64,000 nt of DNA, taken from positions 100,190,716 to 100,254,715 of the forward strand of contig NC_054704.1 in the NCBI RefSeq assembly GCF_016097555.1. Direction: 5' to 3'. The position numbers and the translations under genes are program-made. The first letter of the stretch is position 1; the number at the start of each line of letters is the position of its first letter. A model generated the notes under the pieces. That model did no database searches. It was not told the origin of the DNA and worked only from the letters and a program-made list of their open reading frames with translations. This DNA comes from Gigantopelta aegis (Eukaryota; Mollusca; Gastropoda; Neomphalida; Peltospiridae). Shown here one piece after another: positions 50,901 to 56,398 of the stretch.

Positions 50901-53900
50901 TCCAAATTCGTAACATCTGAATGTACTTGAAGTCGCAGACCCTAGTTTCAACCCATGAACAAACCTGTAATACATTTGGATAAAGTTACAATAGAGTAAA
51001 CAAGAGGAGTCTATGTCATTAAAACATCATTAAAAATAGACCAGAGCATGTCTCCATAACAGATATTTCTTAAACCCATGTGGGTTTTTAAGTATAGATG
51101 TATATCAAAAAATGAATTTTGTGGCATTAGAAACACCAGGATGACCAGAAACATTTCGATGTAAGGAAATCGATAATCTAAACAATAAAATGTAAGTAAT
51201 GTCTCTTTCAATTATAAAAAATGGTTGTAATAGTGGAAAAATATGCGGTAGTGTTTAAAAACTAGGGTCTGTCGCTTTACAAGAAACATGTAAATAAGTA
51301 GGCTCAGTATAGTGACAATGCACCTCTGCATCAAGCTGTGGCTTACAACCAGTACTGAGATTTGAACCCAGCGTCTACCAGCCTTGAACCTAATGGTTTA
51401 CTACCGTGTCACAGAGAGCACACAGATGTAAGGGTCACCTCAAGTTTGGTCTACCAGCAATTCAGAAGTGTAAACTGTAATTCAGTGGTTAGAATACTCA
51501 CCTGAGGTGCTCACAGGATCACTCCACAGTGAGATACAATATCCCATTCCAACCATTACTCTCCAACATGTACATCGCCAATGGCTATGGCAGATATTAG
51601 TTTCTTTTTGCATGGAATGAATGAATGAATGTTTAACAAGGCATATGCTAGCTTCTTTTGCTGGCATATTATTTTTTTCAGGGAATAAATGAATGGATGA
51701 ATGGATGGATGGATGGATGAATGGCTTTTGGGTATTAAGTATATGAAGCCCATTTAAAAACAAAAGCTGAAGTAACCTTCAAAAAGCAGAAATCTCTGTG
51801 ATACTAAATAGATTTTCAGCATACAAGATACTTTGTGTAAAAAAAACACACAGAAAAAGCAAAAAAGAACAAAAATCTTAACAATATAAAACAAGACGTT
51901 AAAAGTGTGTTTTGTTTAGGGCCGTCTATAATTTTCAACATTTTCACAAGTGTACAAAGAGTACACTTTTGACCACCCCCTTCCCCCCTAAAAGTGTACA
52001 TCCCCAAATGAAAAATGTTGATCGACATTTTTCATTTTAAAAAAAAAGTGTACACTGGCCCCTTAACCCCCTCCCCGCCGCGTACGGTTTGTACGCTCGT
52101 GAAAATGTTGAAAATTATGGACGGCCCGTTAATGATATCAGCTATTGGATGTCAAACATTTGGTAATTTTGACATGAAGTCTTAAGAGAGGAAACCCGCT
52201 ACATTCTTCCATTAGTAGGAAGGGATCATTTATAGACACCATCCCACAGACAGGATAACACATACCACAACCATTGATATAGACCAGTTGTAGCACACTG
52301 ACTGGAATAAGAAATAGCCCAACTGGCCCGCTGACAAGGATCGATCCTAGACTGACCGTGCATCAGTTCAGCTCTTTACAACTGGGCTATGCCCCCCACC
52401 CCAAATGTCTTATTACTGTACGACACTGCAAAATATCACCTTTCTTAATTTTAGGTCATAATTGATGAATACAAATCAAAAGCACGTCTTCACATCATAG
52501 AGAATGGAACATGTATTATTGTCAAGCGTCTGGACATAGTTAATTTGACCTCACCGTATCGGTCAGAAGAGTATCTTCTTCCTGAGATGAAATCAGAAAC
52601 AGTCTTCTTGAACAAGCCTTATGGAAAATCATTACGAATATTCAACAGAGAATCTCATTTTCTTAAACTCTATACTCTTGAAGCCGGTGATTATTTTAAT
52701 GCAGGTATGTTATATATATAACTTTTTTAATTAATATTTAAAGGAACAGTCATGTCAAATATGAGCCTTACGTGTTGAAAAAGTGAATACCCAGATCATT
52801 AACACATACTGACAGTTTAAGAAAAAGAAAAAAGTGTAATTTTAGAATTAATAAAAAAATGGGGCAACCCATTTTGGTTTTATTTCCATTGCCTCTGGTA
52901 CTGTAGCTCGGAAGGGAAGTTACATCAGCTGATGTAAACTACTCCTGTATGCACTGTGTAAACAAATGCCATAATTTAAGGCACGGGGCTTTGCATTGAT
53001 CACCATGATAATATAATAAACAATTTAACTAAACATATTCCAATGTGCATTAACAGAATAAAATGAGCTTACAGTATTTTTCCCTCTGCAAATTACACCC
53101 CCCCCCCCCCCCCCGCCACTACCAAAAAAAAATGCATAGCCTACTAGTAGACCTAGTAGTATACTCTAGCAAACACGACCACTCACTCTAGCAAAAACAT
53201 TTCAATTTTCTTCAGCAATATGATAACACTGGTCATGATCCACTATACACTAAGAACACAAGTTCTAAGACTAATACTTGGATTGACGTGTCAAGTATTA
53301 CGTAACAACCAAAAAGCAACAATGTATCTTTTACAATTACATTCCCATAGGCAGGGCATTACATACCACAGCCTTTGGTGTACCAGACGTGGGACATGAA
53401 AATATCCATCCATCAATCCTGTGACCCCTCAAACCCCAAGTGAATGCTTCCAACCACATCTAAACTAGGCTTAAAGGTCAGACACCACCATTAATTAATC
53501 CTTGCAGTTCAATACAAATTGTATGTGAGAATATATTGTGTGAAAAATGCGACAATACTGAGTGTGTCATGTGACTACTAGTTATATATATTGTGTGAAA
53601 AATGCGACAATATTGAGTGTGTCATGTGACTACTAGTTATATATATTGTATGAAAAATGCGACAATATTGAGTGTGTCATGTGACTACTAGTTATATTAT
53701 TTTCCCTTGAAAACTACCTTCCAAAAAACCAACATTAATTTGTATTGTTCAAAGACACACCACTAGAGGACATTGATTTATTAACCATCAGCTATTGGAC
53801 GTCAAACATTTTGGAAACTTTCACATATACATGTAGTCTTAGAGAGGAAACATGCTACTGGTGGAAAAATGTAGTGGGTTTCCCCGTCTTAAGACTGTCA

Positions 53901-54368
53901 CAATTACCAAATGTTTGACACCCAATTGCTGATGATTGATAAATCAATGAGCTCTAGTGGTATCATTAAACAAAATAAACTTTACTTTCTTTCCCCTCCC
54001 CTCCCACTATTTTAACAGGTGAGAGACTGGACAACACCTATATAATTGCCAGCGGGAAAGTGGACTGTATCCAGGTGAATCACAACCAGTTTGAGATCAA
54101 CTTCAAGCAGTATGAGCTGATGAAGCTGGCAGAAACCCGTGACTACATACTCCCAAACAGAAAGAGACTCTACCACCTGTTCCTCACCAAGAGACGGTGG
54201 GAGAAATACAAACAACAACTCGTGCTCGAGATCAAACGGAGAAGAAACATTCCATCACTGACAACAATGCAAGATGTTCCCCGAACTTACAAGAGTCATT
54301 ACAAACCCATGTACACGGAATCATTGAAGCCTAAACTCTGTAGATCATGCATGATAACTGGAAGTTAA
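26076..54368 (+). CDS. CNBD2: cyclic nucleotide-binding domain protein, CNBD2-like, seven exons
   Basis: Coding exons 26076-26480, 41261-41596, 44527-44719, 45941-46045, 50702-50886, 52455-52704 and 54019-54368 join in phase to 607 codons plus TAA. The N terminus is low-complexity and basic. Exon 2 has a helical, charged segment (CRNIKALIRFRAIVRSVWHI) like the region before the cNMP-binding domain of CNBD2. Exons 3-4 carry the domain (GRVVVKQGHQGTQIYFVVSG, then GTHFGSLFPRELLKRDVTLV). The usual Glu after FG in the phosphate-binding cassette is Ser here, while an Arg is kept, so cNMP binding is uncertain. Exons 6-7 hold a further beta-rich module (YTLEAGDYFNAGERLDNTYI) and a basic C terminus. 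Intron 5 has a GC-AG boundary. AATAAA follows at 54473. An upstream non-coding exon cannot be excluded. Confidence 0.8.
26481..26700. repeat. (GT)n and poly-G tract in intron 1
   Basis: About 24 bp of GT followed by about 16 G (26531-26573), then G-rich unique sequence. Confidence 0.85.
26888..27075 (+). mobile_element. SINE-1 copy, 5'-truncated
   Basis: Body (ggctgtggtatgtgctt, gtgcatataaaagattcc) and tail (tttgacatccaatagcc, ctctagtggtgtcattaaac). Confidence 0.85.
27690..27765 (-). mobile_element. SINE-1 3' end fragment
   Basis: On the minus strand: gacatccaatagccagtg and ctttagtggtgtcgttaaac. Confidence 0.75.
27884..27907. repeat. poly-C tract
   Basis: About 24 consecutive C. Comparable poly-C/G runs occur at 28247, 43821, 44437, 45145 and 53097. 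Confidence 0.9.
27950..28118 (-). mobile_element. SINE-1 body with an alternative tRNA head
   Basis: The head reads tagctcagttggttgagtgc on the minus strand, a textbook tRNA A box, unlike the tagcccagtgg head of other SINE-1 copies. The body (gcaccacaac, aaagttcatataaaagatta) is SINE-1. Confidence 0.75.
28247..28280. repeat. poly-G tract
   Basis: About 34 consecutive G. Confidence 0.9.
28281..29375. other. intron 1 sequence, nothing recognised
   Basis: AT-rich single-copy-looking sequence without gene or bounded repeat. Confidence 0.5.
29376..29381 (-). terminator. poly(A) signal candidate of TIMM8
   Basis: AATAAA on the minus strand about 80 nt after the TIMM8 stop. Confidence 0.5.
29460..29723 (-). 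CDS. TIMM8: mitochondrial small Tim chaperone, Tim8 type, single exon
   Basis: Encodes 87 aa from MSFDSSKLPEGTDPEL to FQQLLMRGSQ, close to the 90-100 aa of animal Tim8. The twin CX3C motif is complete: CWETC, 14 residues, CMVNC, with the Tim8 signature KLDSR between and NCVERFID after it. In the family, Tim8 pairs with Tim13 in a hexameric chaperone that carries hydrophobic precursors across the intermembrane space to TIM22. An in-frame ATG nine codons upstream (29750) is possible, but the inner start matches family length better. It lies antisense in intron 1 of the CNBD2-like gene. No intron is needed, unlike the two-exon human genes, so it could be an old retrocopy that stayed functional or an intron-loss form. 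The reading frame is intact. Confidence 0.92.
   Translation of the reverse strand: MSFDSSKLPEGTDPELARFVQMESQKAEFQNQIHKLTDTCWETCMDKPRDKLDSRTETCMVNCVERFIDMSLVITNRFQQLLMRGSQ
29879..30186 (+). mobile_element. SINE-1, near full length, alternative tRNA head
   Basis: Head with taactcagtcggttgagtgc and B box caggatcgaacc, then the SINE-1 body and tail (gacatccaatagccaatg, ctccagtagtgtcattaaac). Confidence 0.85.
30187..30829. other. intron 1 sequence, nothing recognised
   Basis: AT-rich; no gene or bounded element seen. Confidence 0.5.
30830..30985 (+). mobile_element. SINE-1 fragment
   Basis: gtgctatcctgtctatggga through gtgctctagtgg. Confidence 0.85.
31232..31828. mobile_element. TTAA-flanked MITE with long inverted repeats
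   Basis: TTAA at 31228-31231 and 31829-31832 flank a 597-bp palindrome-like unit. The left arm (caactacaaaaaattactct, tttaattgccgttagatttc) is mirrored at 31600-31828. The arms are about 220 bp and imperfect; the spacer holds AAT repeats. TTAA duplications are typical of piggyBac and Kolobok. There is no transposase. Confidence 0.8.
31833..32674. mobile_element. second TTAA-flanked nonautonomous DNA transposon
   Basis: Shares the TTAA at 31829-31832 with its left neighbour and has another TTAA at 32675-32678. Terminal inverted repeats are agccgcacaccctagtt and its partner aactagggcgtgtccct. 842 bp, no transposase. A diverged relative is at 50926-51280. Confidence 0.75.
32700..33175. other. 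intron 1 sequence with a decayed TTAA-element remnant
   Basis: aactagggcctgtgcc near 32837 resembles the end of the preceding element. Nothing else recognised. Confidence 0.5.
33176..33372 (+). mobile_element. SINE-2 (tRNA-derived)
   Basis: Head gacctcggtggtgttaagtc, B-box-like gggatcgcagcccgg, body ctcttctctctcactaact, end agctcgaaaataagttgaaa. Confidence 0.8.
33414..34633 (-). mobile_element. SINE-1 interrupted by a LINE, with 14-bp target-site duplication
   Basis: ctgttaatgcaaaa occurs at 33400-33413 and 34634-34647. The SINE 3' part is 33414-33556 and its tRNA head is 34473-34633. The LINE at 33557-34472 is inserted where the SINE would read ttttatatgcaccatc. Confidence 0.9.
33557..34472 (-). 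mobile_element. 5'-truncated LINE (RT C-terminal half) inside a SINE
   Basis: The minus-strand frame of about 290 codons is open: GVRQGGVMSPLLFNIYIDGL, SFADDMSLLCPSISALRKM (the RT catalytic ADD), then a YKYLGH motif and a basic C terminus, followed directly by an (ATT)n tail. RT type with FADD and an RQGG box; clade not assigned. The intact frame suggests a young insertion. Confidence 0.85.
34674..34905 (-). mobile_element. SINE-1, diverged
   Basis: gtttgttttgtttaaagaca through cagacaggacagcacatacc. Confidence 0.7.
34906..35419. other. intron 1 sequence with a poly-C tract
   Basis: Nothing recognised apart from a C-rich run near 35307. Confidence 0.5.
35420..35945 (+). mobile_element. LINE ORF2 C-terminal fragment, decayed
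   Basis: Frames spell ISKASRAFASLRNIWKASKI, FQNWCLRRILNIFWPNIITN and KRRRWRWIGHVIRMPQTALP, with a KRKRGRPKETW end: the post-RT region of a LINE family distinct from copies A-D. Several frameshifts and stops. Clade not assigned. Confidence 0.8.
35993..36183 (+). mobile_element. SINE-1, split by later insertions
   Basis: The body is complete to gtgctctacta; its last ~25 bp (tactagtgtcgttaaacaaa) appear at 40551-40575, beyond two insertions. Confidence 0.75.
36184..37002 (+). mobile_element. poly(A)-tailed retro-insert of unknown source
   Basis: Ends with AATAAA (about 36964) and an A-rich tail, and is flanked by gtgctctacta at 36173-36183 and 37003-37013. It contains a poly-C/A-rich segment and a GT microsatellite. 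No coding homology found. Confidence 0.6.
36770..36840. repeat. (GT)n microsatellite
   Basis: About 55 bp of pure GT with GTAT-rich flanks. Confidence 0.9.
37014..40550 (+). mobile_element. LINE with endonuclease and RT, nearly complete ORF2
   Basis: The first frame holds an APE endonuclease lacking its very start (SDIVFLSECWLN, VILMGDFNGRVGQ, SLIDYCIVDK, YSDHAPIF). The second (from about 38085) holds the RT (NNYRGITLMSHLAKLFTSIL, FGFRPGFSTVDAIFALHSL, CAFIDYSKTFDNV, LMYADDTVLFSESV). The third (from 39340) holds the C-terminal domain with a zinc-finger-like CNLCNMNVLEDEYHFVLVCP. Two frameshifts (about 38080 and 39330) separate them. No RNase H. Unlike the LINEs at 7.5-23.7 kb; clade not assigned. 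Confidence 0.85.
40925..41182 (+). mobile_element. SINE-2, near full length
   Basis: gatgtagtggttaagccatt head, gagttcgcatcc B box, cttaatgggtaggtgtaagg body and tataagcacgaaaataac end. Confidence 0.85.
41261..41596 (+). CDS. CNBD2: CNBD2-like exon 2
   Basis: Acceptor tttttttcag, then KDVVKRVARLLGKKKFVETP; 112 codons, phase 0 to 0, ending IQCLL before gtaaat. The longest well-conserved-looking coding exon. Charged helical content. Confidence 0.85.
41640..42218. other. intron 2 sequence, nothing recognised
   Basis: AT-rich with a T run at 41729-41740. Confidence 0.5.
42219..42470 (+). mobile_element. SINE-1, full length with an internal deletion
   Basis: Head ggggcgggacatagccc, B box tttgggatcaatcccc, body, then actatatagccgatgtgctc where about 35 bp of the usual tail region is missing, and gtgtcgttaaacaaaac end. 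Confidence 0.9.
42471..43620. other. intron 2 sequence, nothing recognised
   Basis: Contains gccggtgtagacag twice (about 43391 and 43424). No gene seen. Confidence 0.5.
43627..43838. repeat. GT, AT and poly-G simple repeats
   Basis: (GT)n at 43627-43678, (AT)n near 43708 and about 18 G near 43820. Confidence 0.85.
44527..44719 (+). CDS. CNBD2: CNBD2-like exon 3 (cNMP-binding domain, first half)
   Basis: Acceptor chosen at ttcaaag because the frame then reads EIINRVLFFHEYNEHVRS and continues the domain. An upstream AG at 44504 gives no usable phase. Ends TETDTETG at gtgaga, phase 1. Confidence 0.8.
44729..44906. mobile_element. small MITE rich in cgatac/gtatcg, beside a splice donor
   Basis: Inverted ends agaggtgt...acacctct enclose about 178 bp dense in cgatacgatac motifs. 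The family resembles hAT-like MITEs with an AGAGGTGTA end, but the duplication is unclear. It begins 10 bp after the exon 3 donor. Confidence 0.65.
45168..45800. repeat. 60-bp minisatellite split by a SINE
   Basis: Units such as ttgacctcccgactctgtct plus gctaggaatacaagtcatag recur about four times: two before 45268 and two after 45660. Confidence 0.85.
45269..45659 (+). mobile_element. SINE-3, full length with 10-bp target-site duplication
   Basis: acaagtcata at 45259-45268 and 45660-45669. The head (ccggcctcggtggcgtcgtg, gggttcggatccc) resembles SINE-2, the middle (ggccatggtttgtgctatcc, aaataaaagacccc) resembles SINE-1, and the tail (tgagtgcgtcgttaac then TTCT repeats) is its own. Confidence 0.9.
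45941..46045 (+). CDS. CNBD2: CNBD2-like exon 4 (phosphate-binding cassette)
   Basis: tttcag acceptor, then (G)RYRVQYLNEFTVGTHFG with SLFPRELLKRDVTLVCK; donor gtaaaa. FGS replaces the canonical FGE of cyclic-nucleotide-binding cassettes. Confidence 0.85.
46297..46372 (-). mobile_element. SINE-2 3' end fragment
   Basis: Minus strand: gcccaggacagcgtgcttga and tataagcacgaaaataagt. Confidence 0.75.
46373..46400. repeat. (TA)n microsatellite, left of Tc1-1
   Basis: About 28 bp of TA; the matching run to the right starts at 47877. Probably one TA tract split by the transposon. Confidence 0.9.
46401..47878 (+). mobile_element. Tc1/mariner element Tc1-1 with intact transposase
   Basis: Inverted ends tactcttcaaaaaaagaaac and gtttcttcttttgaagaata, about 26 bp, inserted in a TA tract. 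1.48 kb. Nested in intron 4 of the CNBD2-like gene. One complete open frame, so it may be young or active. Confidence 0.92.
46718..47725 (+). CDS. Tc1/mariner transposase, DD34E, intact
   Basis: From MTRLSEPQRNNAIGRLDAGE the frame runs 335 codons without a break; an upstream in-frame ATG at 46667 gives 352. An N-terminal paired-type HTH pair (AVARAFHVSPSTISRLWDRY, then RISDQTVRNRLREVGIRARR) joins through a GRPR hook (SGRPRVTT). The catalytic triad is visible: FSDESRF, VFQHDNARPH and SPDLNPIEHLWDEL, with exactly 34 residues between the second D and E. The enzyme cuts at the inverted ends and reinserts at TA. Length is normal for Tc1 (about 340 aa). Confidence 0.93.
   Translation: MTRLSEPQRNNAIGRLDAGESRTAVARAFHVSPSTISRLWDRYQQHGSTRDLPRSGRPRVTTPGQDRYIRVRHLRKRLTTATSKAAAIPGLRRISDQTVRNRLREVGIRARRPVRGVILTPQHRRLRLQWCQIHRQWPQLRWRQVWFSDESRFLLRRHDGRCRVYRRRGERYAANCVQEVDRFGGGSVMVWAAISHTGRTDLVHVQGNLNVQGYIDQILRPHIVPVMANANAVFQHDNARPHTARLTTAFLQNNNINVLPWPSISPDLNPIEHLWDELDRRLQQRQPQPQTLPELAAALQAEWATIPRDVIRTLVASMGRRCQAVVNTRGGHTRY
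47879..47940. repeat. (TA)n microsatellite between two Tc1 elements
   Basis: About 62 bp of TA. Confidence 0.95.
47965..49535 (-). mobile_element. Tc1/mariner element Tc1-2a, broken transposase
   Basis: Inverted ends tactactcaaaagaatttaa / ttaaattcttttgagtagta. The minus-strand transposase is readable in three pieces (48780-49205, 48444-48770, 48178-48450): VRLQLTIEDRGRAIAWLQDG, FIDESRF, SPDLAPIEYTWDELGRR. Relative to the copy at 60563 it lacks about 45 bp after YITNMA and has frameshifts near 48775 and 48510. A close relative of Tc1-2b. Confidence 0.9.
49540..50110 (+). repeat. dispersed repeat with about 150-bp monomers, three copies
   Basis: gagttatggcccttgaactt recurs about every 150 bp (near 49743, 49901, 50055) with cagataaagtttgac blocks between. 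The left end has gtctgtttgtccatctgtcc. An inverted relative lies at 56630-57020. Confidence 0.8.
50205..50440 (+). mobile_element. SINE-2, full length
   Basis: ccggccttggtggtgcagtg head, gggttcgcagccc B box, gggtaggtgtaaggccacta body, aaataagttgaaatg end. Confidence 0.9.
50702..50886 (+). CDS. CNBD2: CNBD2-like exon 5, GC donor
   Basis: ttatag acceptor, then (E)PSELLSICKYDVLQILEK through CQAFEDKE. The exon ends GAG before gcaagt, a strong GC-type donor. Using it gives phase 0 and a seamless join to VIIDEYKSKARL of exon 6; no GT nearby does. Confidence 0.85.
50926..51280. mobile_element. nonautonomous DNA transposon related to 31833-32674
   Basis: Inverted ends gtcgcagaccctagttt and aaactagggtctgtcgc, plus shared internal blocks (ataaaatgtaagtaa, acaaacctgtaa). 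Diverged TTAA-like flanks. Confidence 0.7.
51665..51725. repeat. (ATGG)n microsatellite
   Basis: gatggatggatgaatgg repeats, with an earlier (ATGA)n at 51617-51630. Confidence 0.85.
51905..52400 (-). mobile_element. SINE-1 interrupted by a Harbinger-like MITE
   Basis: gttttgttta at 51909-51918 is the SINE end; the rest resumes at 52129 (atgatatcagctattggatg) and runs to the tRNA head near 52395. Confidence 0.85.
51919..52128. mobile_element. PIF/Harbinger-like MITE
   Basis: Flanked by TTA (51916-51918 and 52129-52131). Inverted ends of about 38 bp start gggccgtctataattttcaa on one side and gggccgtccataattttcaa on the other. 210 bp. TTA duplications with GGGCC ends are typical of Harbinger. 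Confidence 0.8.
52455..52704 (+). CDS. CNBD2: CNBD2-like exon 6
   Basis: ttttag acceptor, VIIDEYKSKARLHIIENGTC through TLEAGDYFNAG; donor gtatgt, phase 1. Confidence 0.88.
52720..53329. other. intron 6 sequence with poly-C tract
   Basis: Poly-C at about 53097-53114. Nothing else recognised. Confidence 0.5.
53330..53470 (-). mobile_element. SINE-1-like fragment, diverged
   Basis: Minus strand: ggctgtggtatgtaatgccc and a tRNA-like head remnant. Confidence 0.55.
53530..53694. repeat. 55-bp tandem repeat, three copies
   Basis: Units containing tgaaaaatgcgacaat and gtcatgtgactactag start near 53536, 53591 and 53646. Confidence 0.92.
53737..53990. mobile_element. two SINE-1 3' halves in inverted orientation
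   Basis: Minus-strand copy 53737-53860 and plus-strand copy 53862-53985 meet back to back, forming a roughly 120-bp imperfect palindrome just before exon 7. Confidence 0.8.
54019..54368 (+). CDS. CNBD2: CNBD2-like exon 7 (last)
   Basis: ttaacag acceptor, (G)ERLDNTYIIASGKVDCIQ; basic tail FLTKRRWEKYKQQLVLEIKR, stop TAA after MITGS. Confidence 0.9.
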
Positions 54369-54472
54369 TCATCTATACAGCTGTACAAGTTTAGAAATAA
54401 CACTCAATATCTCATTCAATGCTTATTATCTTATTTTCACCTCCAACTTCCTGTACAAACACAGGCTTCTAT

Positions 54473-54478
54473 AATAAA
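54473..54478 (+). terminator. poly(A) signal candidate of the CNBD2-like gene
   Basis: AATAAA 105 nt after the stop. Confidence 0.6.
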
Positions 54479-54869
54479 TGCTTATGTTTATGTGCCAATA
54501 TCCACCCATTAATATACACCTGCACTGCTAAACCATTGAAACTTTCAGTAATGGATTAAAAAAAACCCACTAGGTTATTAACCCCCTCCAAATCTCTAAC
54601 GTTAAAATCTATACTTACATATGTAATACCAGTACATATCTGTTATTGGTGTATTTTAAGTAGGGGAATATCCTCGTAACTCTCCATCCCTGAGAAATAA
54701 TGGGACTCCATTATTCGTCAGGAATGGCCAATTACTCGGACATTCCCCTATACATACACAGTATCTAACAATGCCAGTTGCTCTGCACAGGACAGAAATG
54801 ACTATGTTATATACTGATGGGACTAAATACATTTTTTCCTGGAGAGCTTTTGAAATGCTCTCATGCAAC

Positions 54870-54985
54870 CCAGTAGGGGATCTCACCCCGAGTGAGTTTT
54901 AATCACCGTTCGTAGGTCAATTCTCGATCACTAACCACTAACTAACTAATAAACCACTGACCAGTTTGAACCTAATTGGATATTC
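54870..54985 (+). mobile_element. SINE-2 fragment, diverged
   Basis: gagtgagttttaatcacc, ctcgatcactaaccactaac and a decayed end. Confidence 0.6.
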
Positions 54986-56180
54986 ACATGGAAAAAAAAG
55001 AAAAAAAAGTTAAAATAAAAATAATTCAATGAAATCAATTGATGAATGTTAAAAATGTAGATCTTAACCAATATAAAACATAATCAAAAACTAAATTTAA
55101 ATAATCAAAAACATGTTCAGTGAGTTTGTAAAAACATATTAAAAATTATAATTTGTTGCAAATGCCAACTATATGTATAAAGAAAGAAAGAGAAAAATAA
55201 TCCACCACAACCAGCCCCAAACCACCAAACATCCACTTGTACCGGTAATTAAAGAACAAATTTTATTTTGTCACAACAAAGATGTACGAAAACACACAAA
55301 AAACCTTCATGTTACTGTTTCAGCCAAAGTTGAATGTATATTTTCCTGCGCCATGTTGTCAGAATAACAGCTACAACTGAAAGAGCAGCCAAATGTACCG
55401 TATCCAAAATGATAAACAAATAAATTATATTGCAGTATATGCCTTTTCTTTTATATTTATTTTACTTTTTATTTGTTTCAACTACACAAAGACATAACTA
55501 AATCCTGCTGTTGTAGAGAATAGATTTAGCATGGATAACTATTTCATTTTAGTGGTAGTCAAAGACATCACAAGATTAACTCACCAAAATGGGTTTATTT
55601 TTCAAAGGTTTATAATTTTCCAATTTTTTTAGTTCCTTGTTTTTCTTTTACATGTGCACAAGAATGAATTGCACGCACGCACACCAAAATCACTTCTTCA
55701 TTTGGCATGGTTGTTTATAAAGTACATCCAACAAGGCCAAAACATCAGACCTAAAATTGTGGCTGGGTTCCATTTCTTGTCAATATGCATACATACATGC
55801 ACAAACTGTGGTTTGAAAACATTTTAACACCAGACCCGTGAACCCTCGTAGATTGTCTGGAAGTGTCCCAGTATTTGACGAAGTCTCTGTTTTTGTAAAC
55901 TCACACACACATACACACACACACGATACCAGAATCTCTTTTATTAAAACCGGTCTTTACATGAGTCGGTAGAAGTTAATGTTGGATAAACAGTCACTAA
56001 GCAATGCAAATATTTTATACATGGCCCATATTTATGCAGTTATCTTAGCGCTACAAAACTGTAAAACCATTGTGTGCTGTAGTGACGTCCTAGCCTATGA
56101 TGGGGTTACAATGTTGAAGAGCTAGGATAGCTTTGAAAATCTCTAGCCAGGTGTGTAATTTCTCCACAGTGATGTTTAAA
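54986..56180. other. convergent intergenic region between CNBD2-like gene and MRPL22
   Basis: A-rich. No gene. AATAAA on the minus strand near 55939-55944 could end MRPL22 transcripts. Confidence 0.5.
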
Positions 56181-56398
56181 TCACAGTGAGTTGATGACAC
56201 GTCGACTCCTCTGTTCCTCAATATACTCCTCCAGTTTCTCGTTACCCGTCTGTGGTGGGGGGTAGTAGTGCTTGGGTGGGTGGCCTTCTCGGAGTCGCAG
56301 AAAGTAGTTACAGTACCGATATGAGATTATCCCAAACCGCGGCCCTCGGTGCTTCCTCATGCCTTTCACCATCGGACCTTTACCCACAAAGGAATCGG
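56181..56398 (-). CDS. MRPL22: MRPL22 last exon
   Basis: Acceptor tttcag, then (A)DSFVGKGPMVKGMRKH; C terminus EEYIEEQRSRRVINSL and stop at 56181-56183. Confidence 0.92.
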
